NCBI GenBank assembly: GCA_002102555.1
Contig: MCFL01000147.1
Span: 1-59,794 of the forward strand
Length of the DNA stretch: 59,794 bases
From: Catenaria anguillulae PL171
Lineage: Eukaryota > Blastocladiomycota > Blastocladiomycetes > Blastocladiales > Catenariaceae
Reading direction: 5' to 3'
Both the position numbers and the translations under genes were made by a program. This document shows, piece by piece, positions 29,626 to 39,748 of this stretch. The notes beneath the pieces are model-generated. The model did not search any database. It was not told the DNA's origin and worked only from the letters and a program-made list of their open reading frames with translations. How positions within the stretch are numbered: position 1 is the first letter of the stretch; every line of letters starts with the position of its first letter.

Positions 29626-31177
29626 TCACGGAGCATCCGCGGTCACCAACCGACGAATGCGGGCAACTGCAGTCGCGGACAGCTGGCTGACGTCCAGCTC
29701 GTCGGCAAGTCTCCCGTCCTCGGCAATGTTGAGGGCACGCTCCAGGCCGATGATGATGGTGATGATGGCGACGTACTCCGCATGTGACGCGAAAAGGAGG
29801 GTTTGTCGCACGAATGCAACATCTTCCCAGCTGACGCTGTGTGCTGCGGCGGGGGGGGGGGGGGTGCATCAGCCGTCAATAACCTGTTCATGTGTAACAT
29901 ATGTAACGGACGGTCAACTCAGTTCCGAATAGGAATCATGTGGAACCAAATGAGCCAAAGAACATACCGAGCCAAGCACAGCTTCGTCGCGGTGATTCCG
30001 CGCCGAAATGCGCTCACAGAGGCATTGTTACCGATTCGCCGCAAATCATTGCCGCTCGCGCTTCAACGCTCGCCCCGCCTCAACGACTTCGCCACGCGCA
30101 GATTCCAAATCAAAGCGCTGGTGCTCACGGTCCTGGCGCTGGTCGTCAATCCTCGCCAGCGCGGCGGCGTTGGCCTCCCTGACAACGGCCAATTCTTGCT
30201 TGCTCGAAGTCAACTCGTCGACCTTGCCGCGGCACGCCGCGTCGGAGGCGACTTGTGCAGCGGCTTTTCCTTTGAGCTCTTGTAGCAGGCGAGCACGGTC
30301 CGCATCTGGTATGAGGCAAATCCACACATGGCCACAACAGTCAGTATCACGGTCGAAGAATAGGACCACGTCTCAAGAACGTATCCCAAGCATTCCTTGC
30401 ACCCTCGAAAAGTGCTGCTTGCGCCGCCAATGCCTCGTGCATCCGAGTGTCGGCTTGTTGCGCCGCTCGGCGTCTAACAACCCCGTTCGCTCAGGTGAGT
30501 GATACATCATGGTCGTGTGCGTTGAAAATGGCAGCGAAACATACCCCATTCCCTCTGCTGTTGCCGCGTTGCTTCCTCCTGCGCCACCAACCTCACCTTG
30601 AGCTTCTCCAACTCCTCTGGCTTGGCCGCCAACTCGACATTTCCTGATGGACCGCGCCTTTCATCTCCAACACCATACCCCTATGCTTCTCCGCCCTGGC
30701 CGTGACCGTGGCAAGCCGCTGGCGCATGGTACCAAGTTCAGCAACGCTTTGGTCCCACTGGCGCACACAGCGAGCGGCATCCGCCATCACCTTGTTGGCC
30801 AAAACGGCCACCAGATTCTGGTCGGTTGCCAACGCGCGCGCCGACGGCCGTTCACGGGAATTGAGTACAAGGCCGTGGTGGACCAGCAAAGGGTCACGAG
30901 CAATGTACGTTTTCGAGCTTGATGTCCCAGCTTATGACGATGGCGACAACTTGGCCTCGGCGAGCTCTGAAACAAAAGTGCGTCTCATGGAGGGCCGCTG
31001 GTGGCAGCCCAAACCTTGTCCTCGTGCCGTGGCGGAGGCTATAAACTGCACACGAGCCATGTGAGTTAGCTGAATCCATTGCAATGGCAGGTCTCCGTGC
31101 AAACCATACCAGAGCTCCTGCCGCTCACGACCCGATCCAGCTGAGGACGGAGTCTCACTGCCAGTGATGACATTCAT
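29626..31177 (-). CDS. Coiled-coil protein, multi-exon, 5' end unresolved
   Basis: Supported exons are about 30917-30545, 30489-30370, 30305-29968 and 29830-29626, with introns of 55, 64 and 137 bp. The protein has heptad-rich parts (AELGTMRQRLATVTARAEKH, LEKLKVRLVAQEEATRQQQ, ARLLQELKGKAAAQVASDAA) and a C-terminal exon SHAEYVAIITIIIGLERALN ending RRLVTADAP. Frame continuity needs one base near 30640-30642 and one fewer near 30049-30050, again within short homopolymers. The first exon is uncertain; ATG 31177 (MNVITGSETPSSAGSG) is a candidate. No family was recognised. The last acceptor follows a 14-C tract. Confidence 0.4.
29851..29864 (+). repeat. Poly-G run of 14
   Basis: Fourteen consecutive G on the + strand. 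On the minus strand it is a C tract just upstream of the CAG acceptor of the last exon of the coiled-coil gene, so it could act as its polypyrimidine tract. Confidence 0.8.
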
Positions 31178-31239
31178 ACTTGCACACGACGTGGGGTCAA
31201 AGCGAAGCCGGTCCGATCCGCCGGTGACCGAGTATCTTT

Positions 31240-32358
31240 TTAATTGGCAAAGCGTCCATACATGCGCCTCCGTTTCGTGGGGGGTTCCACGACTGGGCTC
31301 TTATCCTTGTCGTCATCCTCGCAATGCGCGTCCCATTTGGGCTTTGGTTGCTTGACAATAACAAAAATCTCGGCAGCCATAAGCTCGGGAATGACAGTGG
31401 GCGGCGCGGGCAACGCCAACGCCAACGCCAACGGAGCGCCAATTGGAAGCGGGGGAGCATCTGCGGCCAGCAAGGTGGGGCCATGGGTACCATCGCGTGG
31501 GGGATTGATAGTTTGGCGATTCGCAGCAGATGTGGGTGGCATGGCTGCGATGGCTGTATCCAGCGTGCCTTTTTCGGTATGCACAGATGCAGCAAGAGCC
31601 GGCAGTGAGGGCAGGTGTGGATACTTGGGGTCCAGATCATGTAACAGATTGCGATTCAACCGGACCATCACAGAGGGCCCATCATAACGGCAACCGCCTT
31701 GGGCATTGGGGGCAACTTTAACATCATTTGATCCATGTGTGGTGGACGATGGCGATTGGGGAGCTTGAACTGGTTGGATGTTTCCGTTGGTCCGGGTCGG
31801 CGGGAGTGTGGGCTTGGGAATGAGGCTCGGCGCGCCGCATAGTCGGGCCGCCCCCGCGCGGCGAGTCCGACGCAATCCATGCCGTGTGGCGACGACGCCT
31901 TGGCCGTGTTTACCGTTCGAGGGCGGGGACGAGGGAGGCAATGATGGAGGAGACAGTGTTGGTGTCGAGGTTCATCGGCAGAGATCCCGAGGGCGGCAAG
32001 CAACGTGGCGAGTACAGGGGTTCGCAGGGTGTCGGCCCTGGCTGAGACAAGTTGGCGTTGGCCCATCCACTTGTTGCGTGTCGCGACACGGGCGGCCAGT
32101 GTGATCGCGGGCTTGTGGCAGGCGAGTCCGCGGTTCCAGTGGTTGGGTACGCAGTGGGGTCCGCGGTCTAGGTTGGCCGTGAGGAGGGGAGGGGGGTCTG
32201 TAGTTCGCTGAGAACTTGGCTGGGTATGTTGTGATCTGCGAGAAGATGGTGAGCGTGGAGCTGGTCAATGACGGACGGGGCCGGCAGGGCGAGACGGAGA
32301 GCGACCGTGGTCGTATACGTACCAGTACGATGAAAAAAGCCAATGTGCCTTCGCTCAT
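31240..32358 (-). CDS. Unrecognised basic protein with a conserved-looking Cys/His/Trp core
   Basis: A short first exon appears to end at 32323 (GTACGT donor) and splice to 32235 (CTCGCAG), reading DHNIPSQVLSELQ. Two one-base frame adjustments then yield NLDRGPHCVPNHWNRGLACH, KPAITLAARVATRNKWMGQR and LDTNTVSSIIASLVPALE. A last long frame (about 31941-31240) is Pro/Ala-rich, contains NLLHDLDPKYPHLPSLPAL, and ends in a probable nuclear signal KRRRMYGRFAN. The CVPNHWNRGLAC core looks selected, yet I recognise no family. The ATG used (32358) is the only nearby candidate and is not certain. Frame breaks could be assembly errors or decay. Confidence 0.35.
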
Positions 32359-32810
32359 TCGTCTGGCCACAACATTGCTCTCGTCCCTCGACGGCGCCAA
32401 GACGCGAGCTGACGGATGATGCAGACAGGGTAGGGGCGGGCTGGAGACGGGGTTCAGGGCGGGGGCGTGGCGGATGGGTCAGGAGGGCGCTCGCGATTGC
32501 GGCGAGACAAGCGAGAATACGAACCTTCTATCATATGATGTCAGCCGGCCAATCAATATCACTTTCAATTTTGATCATGGAGTTGGGAACTTGGGATGGT
32601 GGTGGTCGACTGAGCAAGTCGAAGCATTTGCGAAGGTGACTCACTCACTCACTCATCAACCCAGCAAAGATTGGTCCAACTCATGCATGGAAATATCTCA
32701 TACACAGGCAAGCAAACTGACCGACAATGTCCTGCCCAAAAGATGTACAAACCTCTGCACTGGAAACAAGAATCAGGTGCAGAACCTATTCGACTCACTG
32801 CTGACGGAAC
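32359..32810. other. Intergenic region
   Basis: About 450 bp containing the 5' side of the gene above and the 3' end of the SYCP2-like gene, both on the minus strand. A short CTCA repeat lies at 32639-32653. No coding frame is supported. Confidence 0.4.
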
Positions 32811-35800
32811 TCACCGCCTCGCACCCACCACTCCCCTCACCCTGTCCACCACCTCGGCCTCCCTCTCAACCCTCTGTGCCTCTCGCTCCTTCAACCCCTG
32901 CACCTCTTGCTCCATGCCCACACGCGTCTTGTCGACCCATGCCTGCACACTCGCCATGACGTCTGCCTCGAGCTCGCGCATCACTTCCTCCACACGCGTC
33001 CAGTTGTTGGCGCACACACTCGACAAGTGCGCAATGGTGGCGCGCGCCATGGCTTGGTATGCGGCGAGGATCGCGTCGGTGACGTCAGGCGGAAGTTCGT
33101 GTGCGGCGGCCGCAGCCAAAGGGACGGTAGGCGGCTGCTGATGAGTGCGTGTGAATCCGCCGCGGTCCATGTACGGAGACGTGGGCGAACGCGTCGTTCC
33201 CTGGAAGTGCCGCGGTGTGTCGAGCATGGGCCGTGGGGTTGGCAATCCGGCAGCTCCAAACAACGTGGCGCCGCGCATCGCGGGCGTGGCAAGTCCCGGA
33301 GCAGTGGAATACTTTGACATGGAAGGCATGTCGATTTTCGTGGACCCAACCTTTGGCCACGGCGTGCTCGGGATGGGCGGCCGTTGAGGTTGCTGCTGCT
33401 GCTGCTGTCCGGCAGACTTTGATGGAATCTCGGGAATCCGGAACGTTGTGGCTGGCGCCACCATGGGTGGCGGGGGCGGATGCATCCTGACTTCTGGTGA
33501 GGGCGTCGCAGGCGTAGCCCGCCTCTCGCGCTCGTGCTCATCGCTTCCAGTCCCCACGCGACCGCCACTACGCGAACTGCTCCTTGTTCCGCTCGCAGCA
33601 ACCAAGCTCGACTCACGGAGCTCCACACGGTCACGGCCTGTATCGCTACTGGGTGGCGCGGCGGCCATGGCACGCATTTGCATCGTGTGCTCGTTCATGC
33701 TCCGCATCAATTGCATCATGAGCTCCTTGAATTCGTCATCGATGTGTGTCGAGGCGGCATGCGCAGGTGGCGCCGCGGAAGTGGTTGTGGAAAGCACATG
33801 CGACGCGGGCGCCCCAGTGGGTGGCGTTGCGGGCGAGAGAAGTTGGATGGCGGACATGGGATCGGACGTGTGACGTGACGTGTCTTCGTCAACATCTTCG
33901 ACAAGCGCCGGCAGGCCGCCCGTGGCTGCGGCCGCAGTCAACGTCGTGGATGCTGGAATCGCGGGCGACGACGAAGACGCGCGGCCCGTGATGGGCGACC
34001 GGCGCTTGGCTGCAGACGGCGTGCTTGTCTCAAAAGCCTCATCGGGTTGGTCTATGTCGGCCAAGTCGAGCGGCGGCGGCGTCGGTGGCCGCGAGTGCAA
34101 GCGAGTCGGTTGCGAAACAACGGGCGGCGGGGTTGACGCGTGGCGCATGCGCTTGCTCGGTGCAAGTCGCATGCTGCCCTGGTCGGGCGCCGGGGTCAAT
34201 ACCTGATCCGAGACCTCGTCACGCTCCTCTTGCACTTGATGTTGAATCTCAGGGCGTTTCTTTGTCTGGCGTGGCGTCCGCGTCACGGGCGCGCCGGCAG
34301 ATGCAATGGCGGCCGTTGCAAGCGCTTCAAGCGCAGCGGCGCTGTCGGTGCTGTTGCGCGTCGTGCGTTTGCCTCGTTCTTGTGAGCCCTGAGGCACTTG
34401 TTGCGACCCGACCTTTGGCGCATCCTTTGGTGACGTAGTGCCCTTGGCACTCGATCCAACCGCCGCATTGCGCTTGGGCACACCTTCGGCCACTGCTTGT
34501 GTCTTGGCCTTGCCTCTGGTCGCTACCGGCCTCGGCGCTGTGACTTGCGGCACCTTGGCCGCCGGCGAAGACGACGACAAGTCTGTCAATTCGCTCGTCA
34601 CGGTACCCCTTGTCGTCGGCCGCTTATCTAGCGCGTCCTTTGGTACCATTGAAACGTCCTCTGCCCTACCCGCAATCCCGGGCACACAGCCCAAATCTTC
34701 GTCAACTCTGTCATACGGCGTCACACTTCCCTCCTCATCACCAATCGTATCGCTTGTCGAAACTCGCGCAGGCACTGGCGCAGGAGGCGCACCAAAATCC
34801 ACAATGCCACCGGGTTGGGTCGTGCGGCCGGGACCCGAAGCGCGCGTGTTGCGCTTGGTTGTCGCCGAGGCCGTGGTTCGCGCACGCTTGTGTGCGTCGT
34901 CCTTGTCCTCGGCGGTCGGTGACGACCCACGCTTTTTGCTTGGCCTTGTGACTGACGCCACGTTCTCGTCTTGGTCGTCGGTAGCTTGCGACACGACGGC
35001 TTGGCGGGAGCGCGTTTTGGGGTTGCGGCCGCGCAAAGTCATATGGGCCATTTCGTTGTCGTCCTGTACATGGGCGGGTGCCGTGACGAGCGCGGGCCGA
35101 GCGGGCGAGGTCGTGCGCGTCGAGGATGTCGGGCCGAGTTGTTGGATTTGCAACCGATCACCCGCGGCAGCAGCCGGCGCGGGCCGACGTGTTGCCGTGG
35201 TGGATTCTTGGTGCACGTGCACGTGCAAGTGGCCATGTGTTTGCGTCGTGGGCAGCTGATACTCCACATCCACTGTCCTTGTGACATCATCCCTCGCATC
35301 CACCCCGTCATCCATCTCCACATCCTTGTCCATGGGCTGACTCGGATCCGGTTGCATAAAGGTCGCGGCGCGTGCCATGATATCCGGCGTCTTGGCGCCG
35401 GGGGCAGGCGTCACGGTGAGCGGCACGAGTGCCGAGGATTGCCGTGGGAGCGTGCCCGAGGTTGCGTATTGCGTCGAGACGGGTGCGTGTGCGCGAATGG
35501 CGCCAAGAACACGGTGGCGGTCTAGGTGCGAGGTAAAGTGAATGCACACGAGGTGGGTGGTGGCGAGGCGGGTCGGGTCAGTGAGCGAGGGTGCGTGCGA
35601 GGCGGTAATATGCATGTCTACATGTTGAAGGAATATGTTAGTGGAAGGTGTAGATACAAGAAAGGGCATTGGGAATATGATACAACGAACCGAGTCCATC
35701 TTCTTGAACGGTTAGAATGGTGGCATAGGGGATGCTCAAGACCCGGTCTGCGTCATCGTCGTCATGAGCAAGCTCGTCGCCCTCCCACGCTCCCGAACAA

Positions 35801-36813
35801 GTGAACCGCTCCTTGCCACAATCCACGTAGACGCCAATGCCCGCGGCGGCTGGGTGCTGCTGTTCAATGACAAACGTGCTGGCATCCTGACTCACTTGCA
35901 CGCCTTTGACGGCCACCGTCATCGGATACTCGCCCGAGCGCGTGGCCGAATGTCCCCTATTCGCTTCCACAATCCTGGCGCGCATCCTTGGGTACAGCTC
36001 CTTACTCTTGGTGTCCATCAACCACTGGATCCACGCCTGGTCGCCCACATCCAAATCCTGGAGTAAGGCGCGTTTCGCCTTGGCGTCCCTCGGGAGAATG
36101 CGCCACATGACTTCGAGCAATATTTCTTGCACCAGCGCATCGGTCGCATGTTCGAGTGCACTCAAGAGCACGGCGCGATGCGCACACAAGGCACGCTTGC
36201 ACGTGTCGACGGTCGAGAGCTGGATGAGTAGTAGGCCGATCGAGGCACGCGACGTGTCCGAGACGTGCTGATCGTCGTTGTTTGGGTCGAGTAGCGGGAT
36301 CAGATTGCACGCGAGGGCAGTGAGGATGGGTTGAGTGGCGGCATCCGGGGGCAGTGACAGCAGGTCGCTCAAGGTGGCGAGCAGGTGGGCAAAGGCTTGT
36401 GACCAAGCTGGGGAGGACCGAGTGGTGGGTGTGGACGTGGCGAGCGTGTGGAAGAGGTGGGCAAAGTGGTGGAAGAGTGTGTTGATGGTGGGGGACGTGT
36501 CGCAGTTGGGGGTGGGCTTGAGGAGTGGGAGGCGGTGGCGCAGAGTGGAGAGGAAGGTGGAGAGTGCCGAGGCGGTGTGGAGCGTGGGCAGGGCGGTGAC
36601 GGCTTGGCAGAGTTGCGTGAGCAAGGCCGACAAGGCGGTGGGATCGACCAGAGATGCAGTCAATGAGGCCTGCTGACTCGGAGCGTGCGGATCCGGATCC
36701 GGATCGGGAGAGGGCAAGAGCCGCTCAATGTCGACCATGAGGCGCTGGGCCGACACGGACACGGACGCGGACACGGACGCCGACGTGGAACCGCGAGAGT
36801 TGGAGTGTGACAT
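32811..36813 (-). CDS. Meiotic axis protein, SYCP2/Red1-like
   Basis: Two exons, 36813-35691 and 35617-32811, joined by a 73-bp phase-1 intron (GTTCGT...CACTAAC...ATGTAG), give 1309 residues. Each part alone looks like a separate gene, but the join restores one fold. The N-terminal ~290 residues are ARM-like helices (LVQEILLEVMWRILP, DAKAKRALLQDLD). Next comes a beta-rich segment crossing the intron (IPYATILTVQEDGLDMHITA, LATTHLVCIHFTSHLD, RVLGAIRAH). A long disordered, Ser/Pro-rich region with basic patches follows, then a C-terminal coiled coil (EEVMRELEADVMASVQAWVD). This ARM - Spt16M-like - disordered - coiled-coil order is that of SYCP2, the animal relative of yeast Red1, which organises meiotic chromosome axes. 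The resemblance is in layout and short patterns, so the call is moderate. Confidence 0.55.
33396..33413 (-). repeat. Gln-coding trinucleotide tract in the SYCP2-like gene
   Basis: A CTG/CAG-type tract that codes for a short poly-Gln run in the disordered region, immediately before PQRPPIPSTPWPK. It is a likely site of length polymorphism. Confidence 0.6.
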
Positions 36814-37441
36814 TGAAATTGTTTACGTTGTGCACCGACTGGACAGATAATAAAATGATTGCGGAGAGTCTGCAGCGGTGTCACGTTCTCCCTCGGCAGG
36901 GTGGGTTAAGCATGAATATTTGCTTTGTGCATATTAATATGCTACTCGGCATGCTGTCGTACGTCGTACGAGTCCAGGAATAGGAATTGCAAGTGAGACC
37001 ATTTGTGCTCATTGGCAAGGACCCAAAGGTCCACTTGCAACTTCCGGGTCTTGATTTGACAGATGGGGGTGAGCAGCCGGCCGGCACATGGGCACCTGGG
37101 CCAATCCAATCCAATGGCACGTATGTACCGTGACGGATCGGATCCAGATAATCAGGGAATGATCTTGCAATTGGTGGCATGCATTGAGTTGCGTCACTTT
37201 GCGTCCATTGCAATTGGTCTCACTCTCATCTTCAAGTTGGTACAAGCTTGAACGTGATCAAGATAAGTGAGTGAGCAATGCAGGGCAGATCGACGGCCCA
37301 TTCATCTCGAGAGTTCTGCCCTAATGTGTACATGCGATCCGATATATGGTAATCATCACGAAATACTGAGAATAAATACCAATGCATGCACAGTCACACT
37401 GAGCACAGTAAATACTCGAGGCAATCCCTCAAGACGTAATC
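36814..37441. other. Divergent promoter region
   Basis: About 630 bp between divergently transcribed genes. It is more AT-rich than its surroundings, with TAATAAAATG near 36848 and AATAAATACC near 37372. No coding frame is supported. Confidence 0.45.
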
Positions 37442-39436
37442 ATGGCCCCAATTCCGCTTGTGGGCCCGCTCGCCTCCCGCGCCATTCGCTTCATCCTCTC
37501 GTCTCGCCTGCTGCTCGCCTTGGCAGTCGTGTATGCCTGGGTTGGCGCCCTGCCGTTCCTTTTCGCTGTGCGCTGGCTCGGCCGTTGGATGGTCAGCGCG
37601 TCGGGCAATCTGAGCCTACTCTTTCCACTCCATGCTACCCCACCGAATGTGCCCTCAAGAAGAACAAAGCTCAAGTCCTCTCGTACAGGTGCGGCGGGTG
37701 TAGGTGCAGGTGCAGGTGTGCGTCAACGCACCTTGTCCCGAACATCGTCCATCCTCGCCGATTCTTCTCCTCTCTCTCCTCCACTACCCGTTCAGCCACC
37801 ACCGTCTTCTCTCCCGGCTCAAGCACATCCACCAAGACGACGCACTCGCAAGCGCTCATCCACCTCGGCCCGTGTCGGCGCAACCACCGCCTCCACCATC
37901 ACCACGACGCAAACACACACAAATACTTTGCGCCCTCTCCCACACCAACGCACGCACCACCACGACTTGGACGACTCAATCACCACGTCCACCTCCATCA
38001 CGGCCACGCTGCCACACATTCCGCCTCTCTCCATCCTCCGTACACCTTCCACGCACTTTGCCTCGGCGACGACCTCGTGGCCCTACCAAGAACGCTACTT
38101 TTTGCTCGCAAACAACTTGCGCGTCCACTACATTGACGTTGTTCCGCCAGCTCGTCCTGCCACAGCAGGTACCTCTACCTCGTCGTCGGCGTCATCATCG
38201 TCACCCGCCAACAACTTGAAAACCGTGGTCCTACTCCATGGCGTGCTCGGCTACTCTGCCTCTGCATTCGCCAAACACGTGCCCATGCTGCTCGATCTCG
38301 GGTACCGCGTCATTGCCCTTGATTTCCCCGGCCACGGCAAATCCGACAAGCCACTCGACGTGCACAACGCCCACACATTTGGCTTGTACGTGACTGCACT
38401 CATCGACTTGTTCACACACGTCTTCAACACGGACCCATCCTCGCCGCCGCCCGCGTCAACGTCGGCGTCATCGGGCCCCGTGGCCGTCCTCGCACAGGGC
38501 GTTGCCGCCACATTCTTGTCGCTTGCGCTGGCCGCATCCCCACTTGTGGCGAAAATCGTAACCCATTTGGTGCTCGTATCGCCCAATGCACCACCTGGTG
38601 AGAGCAAGCGCCTGGCACTGGTCCATGTGCTGGGTGCGCGTGCTTGCGCCCACTTGGTCCTTGTGCTTCCCCACTGGTGCGTGCCGAGCATGCACACTGT
38701 TGCGCGCGCTATTGGCGGCGCGGTATCGGCCAGAGACGCTGGGTGGGATGTGCCCGGAACAAGTGTCAAGGTGCCGTTGACGGTGCTCGGCAAGTTTCCC
38801 GTGCCGTACTTGGCAGAGGTGCCGACGGAGCGCATCTTGGCCCTGTTTGATATACCCGAGGCACGCACACCGGCCACAGGGTCGTTGTCGGTGGAGAATT
38901 CGGTGGTGGGTGGCGGGTGGGCATCGCCGGGCCAGGCGTCGTTTGATTCGGCGATTGCCGGTCTTGCGGCCGTTGCAGGGCACGATGCGACACATGTCAA
39001 GTCGCGTGCCGAGGCGCCCGGTTCCATATCCAATCGCCTCGTCACGTTGGTTGTTGGGGCCATTGCCGCACTTGGGCGCGTGTCGGATCGGGTAACCGCG
39101 CTGGATCTCCAGGCCGCACACTTGCATTTGCGCGAATGGGCGCATTCGCCGCCTCCACCTCCACCGCCGCCTCCGCCCCAAACGTCTTCTTTGTCGTCCT
39201 CGGGATCGTTTGCGGCACCCCCACTTCCGCCGCCGCGCCGCCAAATCCTCGTGCTGTATGGCACAAAAGACGGGCTGGTTGGCGGCGGCAAACACGCTGC
39301 AGAACAGTGGGCGCGCGCGTGTGATGCACAGCGCATGGTAGGTGTCCAAGGTGTCGGGGCACTGGTGGGTGGCGAGGGCGCCGTGGCGTGTGTGGATGCC
39401 GTGTGCGAGTTTTTGGATGCGTCGGTGGGTGGGTAA
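37442..39436 (+). CDS. Membrane-anchored alpha/beta-hydrolase-like protein, probable pseudoenzyme
   Basis: Single exon, 664 residues. An N-terminal membrane anchor (LLLALAVVYAWVGALPFLFA, about residues 24-43) is followed by a disordered Ser/Pro/His-rich linker, and the fold starts near residue 220. The oxyanion-hole strand is present (VVLLHGVLGYSASAF), as is IALDFPGHGKSDKP. The nucleophile elbow, normally G-x-S-x-G, reads VLAQGVAATF, so the Ser is Gly. The acid strand is kept (ILVLYGTKDGLV), but the segment that should carry the catalytic His (VGALVGGEGAVACV) has none. A poly-Pro insert (PPPPPPPPPP) lies before that strand. Likely a non-catalytic binding protein on an internal membrane or the plasma membrane; ligand unknown. 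Confidence 0.72.
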   Translation: MAPIPLVGPLASRAIRFILSSRLLLALAVVYAWVGALPFLFAVRWLGRWMVSASGNLSLLFPLHATPPNVPSRRTKLKSSRTGAAGVGAGAGVRQRTLSRTSSILADSSPLSPPLPVQPPPSSLPAQAHPPRRRTRKRSSTSARVGATTASTITTTQTHTNTLRPLPHQRTHHHDLDDSITTSTSITATLPHIPPLSILRTPSTHFASATTSWPYQERYFLLANNLRVHYIDVVPPARPATAGTSTSSSASSSSPANNLKTVVLLHGVLGYSASAFAKHVPMLLDLGYRVIALDFPGHGKSDKPLDVHNAHTFGLYVTALIDLFTHVFNTDPSSPPPASTSASSGPVAVLAQGVAATFLSLALAASPLVAKIVTHLVLVSPNAPPGESKRLALVHVLGARACAHLVLVLPHWCVPSMHTVARAIGGAVSARDAGWDVPGTSVKVPLTVLGKFPVPYLAEVPTERILALFDIPEARTPATGSLSVENSVVGGGWASPGQASFDSAIAGLAAVAGHDATHVKSRAEAPGSISNRLVTLVVGAIAALGRVSDRVTALDLQAAHLHLREWAHSPPPPPPPPPPQTSSLSSSGSFAAPPLPPPRRQILVLYGTKDGLVGGGKHAAEQWARACDAQRMVGVQGVGALVGGEGAVACVDAVCEFLDASVGG

Positions 39437-39748
39437 ATGTGGGGACACGCGCATGTGCTGTGCGCTGATTGTTTTTTCCTTTGTTTCACGGGGCGTATAC
39501 GACCTGGCCTCGGCGTCACAACAGTTGGCCGAGGATTTTGTTTTGCACGTTGCCTGTTTTGGGTATTTACTTGCTCGATTGCTTTTGTACATACGCTTTG
39601 TTTTTATTCCCTTTTGCGAACATTGACCCTCTATGCTCAATACTTGGGTTACACATGGTGAATGAATGGACATCTTGCGAATTGTGAAGCGGAGACTTGC
39701 CAAATATAACCCCTCGACCATGATGCTCTTGGCTTCCCGTGTCTCACT
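39437..39748. other. Convergent intergenic region
   Basis: About 310 bp between the hydrolase-like stop and the stop of guanylyl cyclase 1. Locally T-rich. No coding frame is supported. Confidence 0.45.

Noticed and set aside
38251-39721. Two minus-strand ORFs over 400 residues opposite the hydrolase-like gene
   Set aside because: High GC keeps antisense frames open. The sense strand holds a recognisable alpha/beta-hydrolase fold and membrane anchor.
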